Assembly (NCBI RefSeq): GCF_016756595.1
Contig: NZ_AP023257.1
Span: forward strand, 3,798,001-3,862,000
DNA: 64,000 bases
Direction of reading: 5' to 3'
Origin: Mesorhizobium sp. L-2-11
Lineage (GTDB): Bacteria; Pseudomonadota; Alphaproteobacteria; Rhizobiales; Rhizobiaceae
A model generated the notes under the pieces. The model searched no databases. It was not told the origin of the DNA and saw only the letters and a list, made by a program, of their open reading frames with translations. Positions 1 to 8,747 of the stretch are shown piece after piece. Each line of letters opens with the position of its first letter. Within the stretch, counting starts at the first letter, position 1. The position numbers and the translations under genes are program-made.

Positions 1-558
1 GCCGGCTGGGTACCCGGAGCCGATGGAATACGGGTGAAGGACGGAGTGCGTCTGTCGTTCGCCAACTCCACCACCTCCGGCAACCATTTGCGTGAGCAGA
101 CGCAGCAGTTCCTGCAGCAGACATTCGCCGAGATCGGCGTCGAGATGACCATCTCGAACCTACCGGCCGCCGTCATGTGGGGCGATTTCTGGCTCAAATC
201 GCAGTTCGAGTCAGCCATCTCCGGTGTAACCAATGTCATCGCGGGCGACCCCGACGTTTCCAATCGGCTGCACACCAGGGCGATCGTCGCCAAGGGCGGA
301 AAGGGCTCGAACACCGGCCAATACTCCAACCCGGAGGTCGATGCGCTGCTCGAGAAAGGCGCCCGCACCTTCGATCGGGAACAGCGCCGCGCCATCTATC
401 TGCGTGTGCAGGAAATCGTTCGTCAGGATCTGCCGTTCCTGCCTCTGTTTGCCTACACCAACGTGTTCGGCCGCAAGCAAGGGCTGGAGGGTTTCGAGGC
501 AAATTCCAACACCCGCGTCGCATCCTGGCATGCCGCCGGATGGCATTGGAAGGCCTGA
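1..558 (+). CDS. ABC transporter substrate-binding protein, family 5 (C-terminal part)
   Basis: The reading frame is open from base 1, so the gene starts outside the window; only the last 185 residues are present. They have the look of the C-terminal lobe of a family 5 (peptide/opine/nickel) solute-binding protein: a QQTFAEIGVEM-type strand-helix, a stretch on partitioned fragments (NPEVDALLEKG), an RAIYLRVQEIVRQDLPFLPL segment typical of the final helix, and a short tryptophan-rich tail. It would bind substrate in the periplasm and pass it to the two permeases encoded directly downstream. The substrate cannot be read from the sequence; the flavoprotein oxidases further along suggest an amine or opine-like compound. 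ATPase genes for this transporter are not in the window. Confidence 0.85.
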   Translation, partial: AGWVPGADGIRVKDGVRLSFANSTTSGNHLREQTQQFLQQTFAEIGVEMTISNLPAAVMWGDFWLKSQFESAISGVTNVIAGDPDVSNRLHTRAIVAKGGKGSNTGQYSNPEVDALLEKGARTFDREQRRAIYLRVQEIVRQDLPFLPLFAYTNVFGRKQGLEGFEANSNTRVASWHAAGWHWKA

Positions 559-630
559 CATCCATACGGCGCCGCCGCCGCCTCGCGGCGGCGGCCAGTC
601 ATCGGCGCCATCTTGAAAGAGGAGAGATGA

Positions 631-1581
631 ATGCGTGGCTTCCTGCTCAACCGGCTCTCACAGAGTCTCATCCTGCTCCTGATCGTCTCGATCATCGGGT
701 TCCTCGTCCTGAACCTGCTGCCGGGTGGGCCGCTGGCGCAATTCGGGCTCGATCCCGGCATGACGCAGGACGATCTCGAGCGCCTGAAAGAGCAATTGGG
801 GCTGAACCGTCCGCTTTTGGTGCAATATTTCGACTGGGCCTGGCGGCTGCTCCAAGGCGACTGGGGCCACTCCTTCCGCGACGGCGCGCCTGTGCTGGCA
901 GTGATTGGCCGGCACGTCCCTGCGACGCTGCTGCTGATGGGGACGTCCACCGCCATCGCAATCGCCATCGGCACCTGGATCGGCATTCGTGGCGCCACGC
1001 ACCGCTATTCGCTGTTCGACCATATGGCGACGATCGGAGCGATGGTCGCGCTGTCGATCCCGACCTTCTGGTTCGGGCTCGTCGGCATCTACATCTTCTC
1101 CCTGCAGCTGGGCTGGCTGCCTGCAGGCAACATGTACACGATCGGCGACGGTTCGATCCTGAACTACCTGCATCACCTGATCCTGCCAAGCATCGTGCTG
1201 TCGCTGGTGCATGTCGCGATCTGGAGCCGCTACATGCGCACGGCGACGCTCGACGCCATCAGCCAGGATTTCGTCAAGACCGCCCGCGCCAAGGGCCTGA
1301 GCGAGCGCCGAGTCATCATGAAGCACGTCGTCGGCAATGCGCTTTTGCCGATGATCACACTGGCCGGGGTCCAGCTTCCCAGCATCCTGACCGGCGCGCT
1401 GGTGACGGAGACAGTGTTTACCTGGCCGGGGATGGGTCGACTGTTCCTGGACAGCCTCGGCTACAGCGACTACCCGGTCGTGATGGGACTGCTGATGTTC
1501 TCGGCCATCCTCGTCATCCTGGGCAACTTGATCGCAGATATTGCCGTGGCGATCGTCGACCCGCGCATTCGTCTGGGTTGA
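631..1581 (+). CDS. ABC transporter permease, DppB/OppB type
   Basis: A 316-residue inner-membrane permease of the peptide/opine/nickel class. It opens with the usual first membrane helix (residues about 9-29) and the LLPGGP turn, then the periplasmic loop, and has an EAA-type ATPase-contact loop (TARAKGLSERRVIMKHV) near residue 225. The start ATG has a strong GGAGAG ribosome site just upstream. It lies 72 bases after the binding-protein gene and 35 bases before the second permease, so the three are surely one operon. Length and topology are normal for DppB. Confidence 0.93.
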   Translation: MRGFLLNRLSQSLILLLIVSIIGFLVLNLLPGGPLAQFGLDPGMTQDDLERLKEQLGLNRPLLVQYFDWAWRLLQGDWGHSFRDGAPVLAVIGRHVPATLLLMGTSTAIAIAIGTWIGIRGATHRYSLFDHMATIGAMVALSIPTFWFGLVGIYIFSLQLGWLPAGNMYTIGDGSILNYLHHLILPSIVLSLVHVAIWSRYMRTATLDAISQDFVKTARAKGLSERRVIMKHVVGNALLPMITLAGVQLPSILTGALVTETVFTWPGMGRLFLDSLGYSDYPVVMGLLMFSAILVILGNLIADIAVAIVDPRIRLG

Positions 1582-1616
1582 GCGCCTAACCTCACGCCCA
1601 ACAGGAGGCACCCGAA

Positions 1617-2495
1617 ATGACCGCTCTCGCCGCAAATGCAGGACCAAGCCGCTGGTGGCGCAGCCGCACGGTGCGCCGTTTCACGAGCCATCATCTGGCG
1701 TTGCTGGGAGTGGCGATGATCACCCTCCTGACGCTGGCATGCGTCTTCGGTCCTCATCTCCTGCCCTATGATTCCCTCTACATCGATTTGCGCGCCCGCT
1801 TTTCACCGCCGCTGACCGGCGACCACTATCTCGGGACCGATCCTTTGGGGCGGGACGTGGCGGCGCGACTGTTCATGGCCGGGAGGACCTCACTGCTGGT
1901 GGCTTTCTTTGCCATGCTGCTGTCGACGATGATCGGAACGCTCGTCGGCGTGATCGCGGGCTACCGCGGCGGCTGGATCGGCGCAGCGCTGATGCGCACG
2001 GTCGACGGCTTCCTGTCATTCCCCTCGATCTTCCTGCTGCTGGCCCTGGCCGCGGCACTGAAGCCGAGCCCGGCCATGGTCACCGTGATCGTCGCTGTCA
2101 CCAGCTGGATGGAGGTAGCTCGGATTGTCGAGGCCGAGGTGCGGTCGTTGCGCGAGCGCGAGTTTGTGCTGGCCGGGCGCATGCTGGGGCTTAGCGGCGC
2201 GCATATCATGTTCCGCGAGATCCTGCCCAACGCCATGGGCCCGATCATCGTGGCCGCGACGCTGACCGTCGCGCACGCCATTCTCCTGGAAGCCTATATC
2301 AGCTTCCTGGGTTATGGCATTCAGCCGCCGCTGCCCAGCTGGGGCAACATGCTCGAGGGCGCCCAGCAGTACCTGGACAGTGCGCCCTGGCTGGCGATCA
2401 TTCCCGGGGCCGCCATCACCATCGCCGTGACAAGTTTCAATTTCATCGGCGACGGGTTGCGCGATGCGCTCGACGTGCGGGACGACCGTGTCTGA
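1617..2495 (+). CDS. ABC transporter permease, DppC/OppC type
   Basis: A 292-residue partner permease of the DppC/OppC family. It has a short OppC-type N-terminal helix (about residues 27-48), the HYLGTDPLGRDV segment that marks this family, and an EAA loop (AGRMLGLSGAHIMFREILPN) near residue 190. An AGGAGG-like ribosome site precedes the ATG. Its 3' end overlaps the possible starts of the next flavoprotein gene, which suggests translational coupling. With the upstream permease it should form the membrane channel. The nucleotide-binding subunits are not encoded downstream, so they are either upstream of the window or elsewhere. Confidence 0.93.
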   Translation: MTALAANAGPSRWWRSRTVRRFTSHHLALLGVAMITLLTLACVFGPHLLPYDSLYIDLRARFSPPLTGDHYLGTDPLGRDVAARLFMAGRTSLLVAFFAMLLSTMIGTLVGVIAGYRGGWIGAALMRTVDGFLSFPSIFLLLALAAALKPSPAMVTVIVAVTSWMEVARIVEAEVRSLREREFVLAGRMLGLSGAHIMFREILPNAMGPIIVAATLTVAHAILLEAYISFLGYGIQPPLPSWGNMLEGAQQYLDSAPWLAIIPGAAITIAVTSFNFIGDGLRDALDVRDDRV

Positions 2496-3861
2496 TCTCG
2501 CCGGCATGGACCGTCCCAGCCTCCTGAAACCGCAACGAGAAGTCAGTCACGTGCACGAGCCCAAAGTCGCCGACAAGAGCACACCCTACTGGTGGGAAGC
2601 GGCGCCCGTCATGCCGCTGCCGCCGCAGCCCCTGGCCAGGAAGCTCGACGTGGCGATCGTCGGCGCCGGTTATGCCGGGCTTTCGGCCGGGCTTGCGCTG
2701 GCGCGCGGGGGGCGTTCGGTTGCAGCTTTTGATGCGATGAATCCGGGCGAGGGGGCCTCGTCGCGCAACGGCGGAATTACCAGCGGGAGCATCCGGCTGG
2801 ACTACGCCACGATCACCCGGCGCTTCGGCGAAGAAAAAGCCATGGCGATCGAGGCCGAGGGCAAGGTCGCGCGCGAATTCCTTTACGACTTCATCAAGTC
2901 GGAAAAGCTCGACTGCGACTTTCAACAGGTTGGCCTGTTCAAGGGCGCCATCGGATATGAACAATACGAGAAGATGGCCCGCGGCGCCGAGGCGTTTGCG
3001 CGGAAACTGGGAATCGAATCCTACGCTGTTCCATATGCAAAGCAGCGCAACTACGTCGGCACCGACTTCTATCGCGGCGGCACGGTTCGTATGGACATCG
3101 GTGGGCTGCACCCGGCCAAGTTCCATGCCGAACTGCTGCGGGTGGCGCTCGCTTCGGGACTGGCGGTGCATTCGAACACGCCCGTGACCTCGATTGAAAG
3201 GGATGGCTCCGGGTTCCGCGTCGCCACTTCGGCCGGTACGGTGCAGGCGCGGCAGGTGCTGGTCTGCACAAATGGCTACACGGATGGCGCCAGTCCCTTT
3301 CTGCGCCGTCGGCTGGTGCCGGTTCGCAGCCGGATCATTGCCACCGAGGAACTCGCGCCTGAAGTGATGTCGCGCCTGATGCCGAAGCTGATGATGATGG
3401 GCGAGGGCCGCGAGCTTGGCTTCTATTACCGCCCTTCGCCGGACGGCAGACGCATCCTGCTCGGCGGGCGCGACAGCTCGCGTGCAGGCGATCCGGCAGC
3501 CCCGACGCTCCGCCTGCGCAACGGGCTGGTCGAGCTTTTCCCTGAACTGGAGAAGGTTCGCCTCTCGCATAGCTGGTTCGGCAATGTGGCGATGCACCGC
3601 GACATGCTGCCCAGGATCTTCGAGAAGGACGGCGTGGTCTATGCCACGGGCTTCTGCGGTTCGGGCGTGGTCTGGGCGCCATGGGTCGGCACGCGTGCGG
3701 CTCACAAGCTGATGGGACATGGCGAGCAGGCGCGCACCGCATTCGATTTCCGACCGCCTGCGGCGATCCCGCTCTATCGTGGCAATCCGTGGTTCATCCC
3801 GGCCGTTATCAAGGGCTACGCCCTGCAGGACCGTATCACCTGGTGGCGCGCCAGCCGCTGA
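2488..3861 (+). CDS. FAD-dependent amine/amino-acid oxidoreductase (DAO family)
   Basis: About 457 residues. It has an N-terminal Rossmann motif GAGYAG (near residue 60), the GEGASSRNGG signature of the gamma-glutamylputrescine-oxidase/glycine-oxidase-like group, and a C-terminal FAD-contact stretch YATGFCGSGVV. This family oxidises amines or N-alkyl amino acids to imines with release of hydrogen peroxide or transfer of electrons. The start is uncertain: an ATG at 2464, a GTG at 2488 overlapping the previous stop, and an ATG at 2506 are all in frame; 2488 is chosen because it overlaps the stop by a few bases as coupled genes do. It is one of three complete paralogues in the window (others at 7473 and 20899). 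The transporter context suggests it acts on the imported compound. Confidence 0.88.
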   Translation: MSDLAGMDRPSLLKPQREVSHVHEPKVADKSTPYWWEAAPVMPLPPQPLARKLDVAIVGAGYAGLSAGLALARGGRSVAAFDAMNPGEGASSRNGGITSGSIRLDYATITRRFGEEKAMAIEAEGKVAREFLYDFIKSEKLDCDFQQVGLFKGAIGYEQYEKMARGAEAFARKLGIESYAVPYAKQRNYVGTDFYRGGTVRMDIGGLHPAKFHAELLRVALASGLAVHSNTPVTSIERDGSGFRVATSAGTVQARQVLVCTNGYTDGASPFLRRRLVPVRSRIIATEELAPEVMSRLMPKLMMMGEGRELGFYYRPSPDGRRILLGGRDSSRAGDPAAPTLRLRNGLVELFPELEKVRLSHSWFGNVAMHRDMLPRIFEKDGVVYATGFCGSGVVWAPWVGTRAAHKLMGHGEQARTAFDFRPPAAIPLYRGNPWFIPAVIKGYALQDRITWWRASR

Positions 3862-3913
3862 CAGGCGTATATACTTTCTGAGGAGCATTCGTCTACGACC
3901 GGGCAAGCACGAA

Positions 3914-5221
3914 ATGAAGATTCAAATAGTCGTCGTTGGCGGTGGCGCTGGGGGCCTAGAGCTTGTGCGATGGCTCGGAGCGCGGCTCGGCCGTAAGGAT
4001 TTCGACATCATCCTTGTCGAGCGGAACCACACCCATGTCTGGAAGCCGCTTCTTCATGAGGTTGCGGCTGGATCGCTCGACGCCAATCTTGACGAGGTTG
4101 GCTATCGCAGCCACGGGCATCGGTGGGGCTACCGCTTCTTCTACGGCTCGTTGGAGGCCATTGATCGAACAGCGCGGCAGGTGATAGTGGCGCCGATCTA
4201 CGACGATGACGGGTCGGAACTGGTTGGTCGACATCGGCTCCGATACGATTACCTCGTTATCGCAATCGGGTCGGTTTCAAACGACTTCGGTACTCCCGGA
4301 GTCAAGGATCATTGCCTTTTCCTCGAAGACCGTCATCAAGCGGATCGCTTTCGATTGAAGTTGTTGAATCATTGTCTTCGAGTTTCCAGGACAATGTCAG
4401 CTGATCCTACCGACGACGCCTTTGTCGATATAGCTATCGTAGGTGGCGGTGCGACAGGCGTCGAACTCGCTGCTGAACTCTACAATGCTGCATCATCTCT
4501 CAGACACTATGGCCTGGAAATCTTCGACGAGACCCGGTTGAGGGTCACTTTGATAGAGGCCGGGCCGCGGATTCTTCCGGCTCTCCCAGATGCCTTAGCA
4601 AAGGCCGCGCATCAGGAGCTTGAGGCCCTCGGCGTCCGGGTGCTCGCAAAGACAGCTGTATCCGAAGCAAGCGAAAAGGGATTGAGGTGTGCCAACGGGG
4701 AGCAGATACACGCCGATATTTGCGTCTGGGCTGCAGGAGTGCAGGGGGCAAATATTTTAGGAGAGCTCGACGGACTCGAGGTGGCGCGCAGCAGGCAACT
4801 TGTCGTCCTTCCCACCCTCCAAACGAGCCGCGACGAGCGCATCTTCGCTATCGGCGATTGCTGCTTTTTCAAGCCAGAAGGGGCGGGCGGCCCGGTGCCA
4901 CCACGAGCTCAGGCTGCCCACCAGATGGCATCGACGGCTTATCGCAACATTCTTCACTTGATTGCCGGGGAAACGCCAGAAGCATTTGTCTATCGGGACA
5001 AGGGCTCGCTAGTGTCGTTGAGCCGGTTTTCCACCGTCGGTAGCTTGATGGGAAACCTCGTCGGAGGGCGGATGGCGATCGAGGGGCGGCTGGCCAGGAT
5101 GATCTACGTGTCTTTGTACCGCATGCACCTGGTGGCCATACATGGCTGGATCAAGGGCTTGGCTCTTATCCTGGTCGGCCATGTCAACCGGGTTGTCCGT
5201 CCGCGTCTCAAACTGCATTGA
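3914..5221 (+). CDS. NAD(P)/FAD-dependent oxidoreductase, type II NADH dehydrogenase-like
   Basis: 435 residues from the ATG at 3914; an in-frame upstream extension exists but overlaps the previous gene and has no family character. It has two dinucleotide-binding motifs, GGGAGG at residues 9-14 for FAD and VGGGATGVELAAEL near 176 for NAD(P)H, plus the second FAD signature IFAIGDCC near residue 312. The tail has a hydrophobic stretch (MHLVAIHGWIKGLALILVGHVNRV) that could sit on the membrane. The family oxidises NADH with quinone and does not pump protons. The gene looks less GC-rich than its neighbours by eye and interrupts an otherwise catabolic cluster, so it may have joined it later. Confidence 0.88.
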   Translation: MKIQIVVVGGGAGGLELVRWLGARLGRKDFDIILVERNHTHVWKPLLHEVAAGSLDANLDEVGYRSHGHRWGYRFFYGSLEAIDRTARQVIVAPIYDDDGSELVGRHRLRYDYLVIAIGSVSNDFGTPGVKDHCLFLEDRHQADRFRLKLLNHCLRVSRTMSADPTDDAFVDIAIVGGGATGVELAAELYNAASSLRHYGLEIFDETRLRVTLIEAGPRILPALPDALAKAAHQELEALGVRVLAKTAVSEASEKGLRCANGEQIHADICVWAAGVQGANILGELDGLEVARSRQLVVLPTLQTSRDERIFAIGDCCFFKPEGAGGPVPPRAQAAHQMASTAYRNILHLIAGETPEAFVYRDKGSLVSLSRFSTVGSLMGNLVGGRMAIEGRLARMIYVSLYRMHLVAIHGWIKGLALILVGHVNRVVRPRLKLH

Positions 5222-5359
5222 CGTTAATGCCGACAGACGGCTCAAAACGAATGATCCCGCTGAATTGAAAGGGCAAAACAGCAGCCAAATCTGCCCGCCT
5301 GGCGCGACTCTAAGGTCCGACTTCAATCTGGCTTTGGATCAAGCGACAGCGTTGCACTT

Positions 5360-6226
5360 ATGGCCGTTGATCATGACAGAGATAGCGTCAGCGCCCCGAC
5401 CGAGCTGATGAAATTCGAGACCCGCCATGTGCCGGGCGCGCTGAAGCTGTCGCAGGAGATGGGCTGGCCTTATCGCCAGGAGGACTGGGAATTTGCCGTG
5501 ACGGTCGGCAATGGCTTGGTCCTCGAGCGGGCAGGACAGGTGATCGGCACTGCCATGTCCTGGAATTACGGACAGGCCTATGCCACTGCCGGGATGATCA
5601 TAGTCACCGGCTCAGCGCAGGGCGGTGGCAACGGCTCCCGGCTGTTTGACGGGTTGCTTCAGGCCATGGACGGGCGCAACGTGCTGCTCAATTCGACGCA
5701 AGAGGGGCTCGCGCTGTACAAGCGACGCGGCTTCACAGCCTGGGGCGCGGTGCTTCAGCACCAGGGCCCGCTGACCGTTGCCGTGACGCAGAGTACCCGC
5801 GACGACATCCGTCAGGCGACGGTCTCTGATCTCGCGACGATCCAGGCCCTCGACGAACGGGCGACAGGCATGCCCCGGCCGTCGATGGTGGCTGGCCTCG
5901 CTGAAGCGGGCAGTGTTTTGGTCATCGAACGCGCGGGGCGTATTGCAGGATACGCCATCGCCAGGCGGTTCGGTCGCGGCTATGTCGTCGGCCCTGTTGC
6001 TGCTGAAAGCGCCCAAGACGCGCGACTCCTGATCCTGGCCCAGCTTGCGACGCTTCACGGCCAATTCGTGCGCATCGACGTCTATGCCGAACACGGATTG
6101 GGCGACTGGCTGGAAAGCCTGGGCCTCGCCCGTGTCGGCGATGCGATTGCGATGGTCAAGGGGCGACGGCCCGCCTGCGACGGGACGGCCCGCATGTATG
6201 CCGTGGCAAATCAGTCGTTCGGTTAA
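5360..6226 (+). CDS. GNAT family N-acetyltransferase with two tandem acetyltransferase domains
   Basis: Up to 288 residues; a second in-frame ATG at 5408 would give 272 residues and fits the family start (KFETRHVPGALKLSQEMGW) better, but neither has a clear ribosome site. The first half is a GNAT fold with an acetyl-CoA loop region (AQGGGNGSRLFDGLL) and a LYKRRGF strand-helix. The second half resembles the C-terminal GNAT domain of two-domain relatives (VGPVAAESAQDARLLILAQL). It would transfer acetyl groups to an amine; the substrate is unknown. It ends 13 bases before the PLP-enzyme gene, so it is probably co-transcribed with it. Confidence 0.82.
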   Translation: MAVDHDRDSVSAPTELMKFETRHVPGALKLSQEMGWPYRQEDWEFAVTVGNGLVLERAGQVIGTAMSWNYGQAYATAGMIIVTGSAQGGGNGSRLFDGLLQAMDGRNVLLNSTQEGLALYKRRGFTAWGAVLQHQGPLTVAVTQSTRDDIRQATVSDLATIQALDERATGMPRPSMVAGLAEAGSVLVIERAGRIAGYAIARRFGRGYVVGPVAAESAQDARLLILAQLATLHGQFVRIDVYAEHGLGDWLESLGLARVGDAIAMVKGRRPACDGTARMYAVANQSFG

Positions 6227-6239
6227 GGAAGAGGGAGCG

Positions 6240-7412
6240 ATGGATACGACGAATGTAAAGATGCGTGAGGCGGTCCAAACGATCGATGCCCTCATCACCC
6301 CGTCGCTGCTTCTGGACCGGGGGCGGCTCGAGCGCAATATCCAGCGCCTGGCCGAGCATGCCAGAAAGCTTGGCGTGGTGCTGCGCCCGCATATGAAGAC
6401 GGCCAAAAGCATCGACGTCGCCCGACATGTGTTCCCCGGCGAACCCGGTCCGATCACGGTCTCGACGATCGCCGAGGCGGAGTATTTCGCCGGCCACGGC
6501 TTTCGCGACATCACCTATGCAGTCGGCATGTCGCCGGCTTCGGCCGTCCGCGCCATGGAGCTTTGTCGCCGCACCGGCGCTGATGTGAAGCTGTTGCTCG
6601 ATTCCGTGGAGCAGGCCGACGCCCTGGCCGGCGTGCGTGAAGCCACCGGCATAACGCCATCAGTCTTCATCGAACTGGACTGCGACGACCATCGCGGCGG
6701 ATTGAAGCCGGACGATCCCAAGCTGCTCCAGGTGGCCAACAGGGTTGTCGCAGCGGGCGCCAAGCTGGTCGGCGTCCTCGCCCATGCCGGCGAGTCCTAT
6801 GGCTTGAGCACGGCCGATGCACTGGTCAAGGCAGCCGAGGACGAGCGTTTTGCCACCGTGCGCGCCGCCGAAACCTTGCGCGCCCACGGCCATGCCTGCC
6901 CGATCGTCAGCCTCGGCTCTACGCCGACGGCGCATTTCGCCGAGGACCTCGAAGGCGTCACGGAGCTGCGCGCCGGGGTCTACATGTTCTTCGATCTCGT
7001 CCAGCACGGGGTGGGGGTCTGTGCCATCGACGATATCGCGATTTCGGTGTTGGCCACGGTGATCGGGTCCAAGCCGGAAAAGGGATGGGTGCTGGTCGAC
7101 GCCGGGTGGATGGCGCTTTCGCGCGACCGCGGAACCGCAAACCAGAAGATCGACCAGGGTTACGGCGTGGTCTGCGACGAAAAGGGGCGGGTGCTTGAAG
7201 ATGTGATCGTGGCGCAGGCCAGCCAGGAACACGGTATCCTCGCCATTCGTGCCGGTTCTGGAAAGTCCATGCCCGACTTGCCGCTCGGGTCTCGGGTCCG
7301 GATTCTGCCCAACCATGCCTGCGCCATGGCCGCCCAGCACGACTTCTACAGCGTCGTCAATGGTGAGAGCCCCGAGATTGAAGCGCGGTGGGAGCGGATT
7401 CGCGGCTGGTAG
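6240..7412 (+). CDS. D-threonine aldolase / D-serine dehydratase-like PLP enzyme (DSD1 family)
   Basis: 390 residues from an ATG with a GGAAGAGGGAG ribosome site; an upstream in-frame extension overlaps the acetyltransferase gene and is rejected. The fold is an alanine-racemase-type barrel followed by a beta domain. The PLP lysine lies in HMKTAKS (about residue 53), and the metal-binding His-x-Cys pair of this family lies in PNHACAM near residue 358. Relatives cleave D-threo beta-hydroxy amino acids to glycine plus an aldehyde, or dehydrate D-serine. A nearby aldehyde dehydrogenase and oxidases are consistent with use of the products, but the substrate is not shown. Confidence 0.88.
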   Translation: MDTTNVKMREAVQTIDALITPSLLLDRGRLERNIQRLAEHARKLGVVLRPHMKTAKSIDVARHVFPGEPGPITVSTIAEAEYFAGHGFRDITYAVGMSPASAVRAMELCRRTGADVKLLLDSVEQADALAGVREATGITPSVFIELDCDDHRGGLKPDDPKLLQVANRVVAAGAKLVGVLAHAGESYGLSTADALVKAAEDERFATVRAAETLRAHGHACPIVSLGSTPTAHFAEDLEGVTELRAGVYMFFDLVQHGVGVCAIDDIAISVLATVIGSKPEKGWVLVDAGWMALSRDRGTANQKIDQGYGVVCDEKGRVLEDVIVAQASQEHGILAIRAGSGKSMPDLPLGSRVRILPNHACAMAAQHDFYSVVNGESPEIEARWERIRGW

Positions 7413-7430
7413 GGGCTTAAATTTTTACGC

Positions 7431-7451
7431 TTTGCATGGCGCCCATGCAAA
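7431..7451. promoter_or_regulatory. Perfect palindrome, possible operator
   Basis: Arms TTTGCATGG and CCATGCAAA are exact reverse complements around a 3-base centre, in the 60-base gap between the PLP-enzyme stop and the next flavoprotein start. No run of T follows, so a terminator is less likely than a protein-binding site. The regulator is unknown. Confidence 0.5.
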
Positions 7452-7472
7452 CTGACGCACTGGTTGTGCAAA

Positions 7473-8747
7473 ATGAAACTTACCTCTTACTGGCTGGATA
7501 CGTCTCAGCCGTTCGATCATGGGTCGTCCAAACCGCTCGAAGGCCACTACGATGCAGCAGTTGTGGGCGGCGGCTTGACTGGATCATCCGCGGCGCTGGC
7601 CCTTGCCAAAAAGGGCGCCCGGGTTGCGCTGTTGGAGGCCGAAACGATCGGCAACGCCGCATCAGGCCGCAATGGCGGGATGTGCAACAATGGTTTTGCC
7701 CAGAACTATGCAATCATGGCCGGCAAGCACGGCAAGCCGGCCGCAAACGCGCTCTACAAGGCTTTCGACGCCGGCGTCGATATGGTCGAGCGGCTGGTCC
7801 AGGAAGAAAAGATCGACTGCAGTTTCGCCCGCGTCGGCAAGCTCAAGCTTGCCGCCAAGCCCGAGCACTACGACGTGCTGGCGCGCAGCCAGGAACTCCT
7901 TTCGACCAATGTCGATCCCGGAACGAGGATGATCGCGCGCGCCGACCTGCGAACCGAAGTCGGCACCAGCCGCTACTATGGTGGGCTGCTGTTTCCCAAG
8001 AGCGCCAGCATGCATGTCGGCCGTTTCGTCCGGGGTCTGGCGACCGCGGCGGCGCGGCGGGGCGCAGAGGTCTATGAAAACGCCCCCGTCATGGCTCTGC
8101 GCAAGGTCGCCGACGGGCATGAGTTCGAGACCCCGCGAGGCAAGATCGTCGCGCGGCAGGTCCTGCTGGCGAGCGGCATTTCCCAGGTCGGTCCGCTCGG
8201 ATGGATCCGCCGCCGGATCGTGCCGGTCGGCGCCTTCCTCGTCGTGACGGAACCGCTGTCGCCCTCGCAACTCGAGCGCCTGATGCCGACCCGACGCAAT
8301 GTCGTCGACACGCGCAATCTCGTCGTCTATTGGCGGCTGACGCCGGACAATCGCATGCTGTTCGGCGGGCGGGCCCGGTTTGCAGTATCCAACCCGCAGT
8401 CCGACGAGAAGAGTGGCCGGATCTTGAAAGCGGCGATGGTCGATGTCTATCCGGAACTGGCCGACATCCGCATCGATTACTGCTGGGGCGGCATGGTCGA
8501 CATGACGCGCGACCGCCTGCCGCGCGCCGGGGAGCGCAACGGAATCTACTACTCCATGGGCTATAGCGGCCACGGTACCCAGATGTCGACGCTGATGGGC
8601 AGCATCATGGCCGATGTCATGGACGGGGGTCCCGACCTGAACCCCTGGAAGGATTTCGACTGGCCGGCGATCCCTGGATATTTCGGGCGTCCCTGGTTCC
8701 TGCCGATCCTCGGCGCCTATTACCGCATGAAGGACCTTGTCACATGA
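7473..8747 (+). CDS. FAD-dependent oxidoreductase (DAO family, gamma-glutamylputrescine-oxidase-like)
   Basis: 424 residues from the ATG at 7473 (a TTG nine bases upstream is also in frame). The Rossmann motif GGGLTG is near residue 33, followed by ASGRNGGMCNNG, the loop typical of PuuB-like oxidases, and the C-terminal YSMGYSGHGTQ FAD-contact segment. It is more like the flavoprotein at 20899 than like the one at 2488. Its stop overlaps the aldehyde dehydrogenase start by four bases (ATGA), so an amine oxidised to an aldehyde here would be passed to the next enzyme, as in PuuB/PuuC pairs. The physiological substrate is inferred only from family and position. Confidence 0.9.
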   Translation: MKLTSYWLDTSQPFDHGSSKPLEGHYDAAVVGGGLTGSSAALALAKKGARVALLEAETIGNAASGRNGGMCNNGFAQNYAIMAGKHGKPAANALYKAFDAGVDMVERLVQEEKIDCSFARVGKLKLAAKPEHYDVLARSQELLSTNVDPGTRMIARADLRTEVGTSRYYGGLLFPKSASMHVGRFVRGLATAAARRGAEVYENAPVMALRKVADGHEFETPRGKIVARQVLLASGISQVGPLGWIRRRIVPVGAFLVVTEPLSPSQLERLMPTRRNVVDTRNLVVYWRLTPDNRMLFGGRARFAVSNPQSDEKSGRILKAAMVDVYPELADIRIDYCWGGMVDMTRDRLPRAGERNGIYYSMGYSGHGTQMSTLMGSIMADVMDGGPDLNPWKDFDWPAIPGYFGRPWFLPILGAYYRMKDLVT

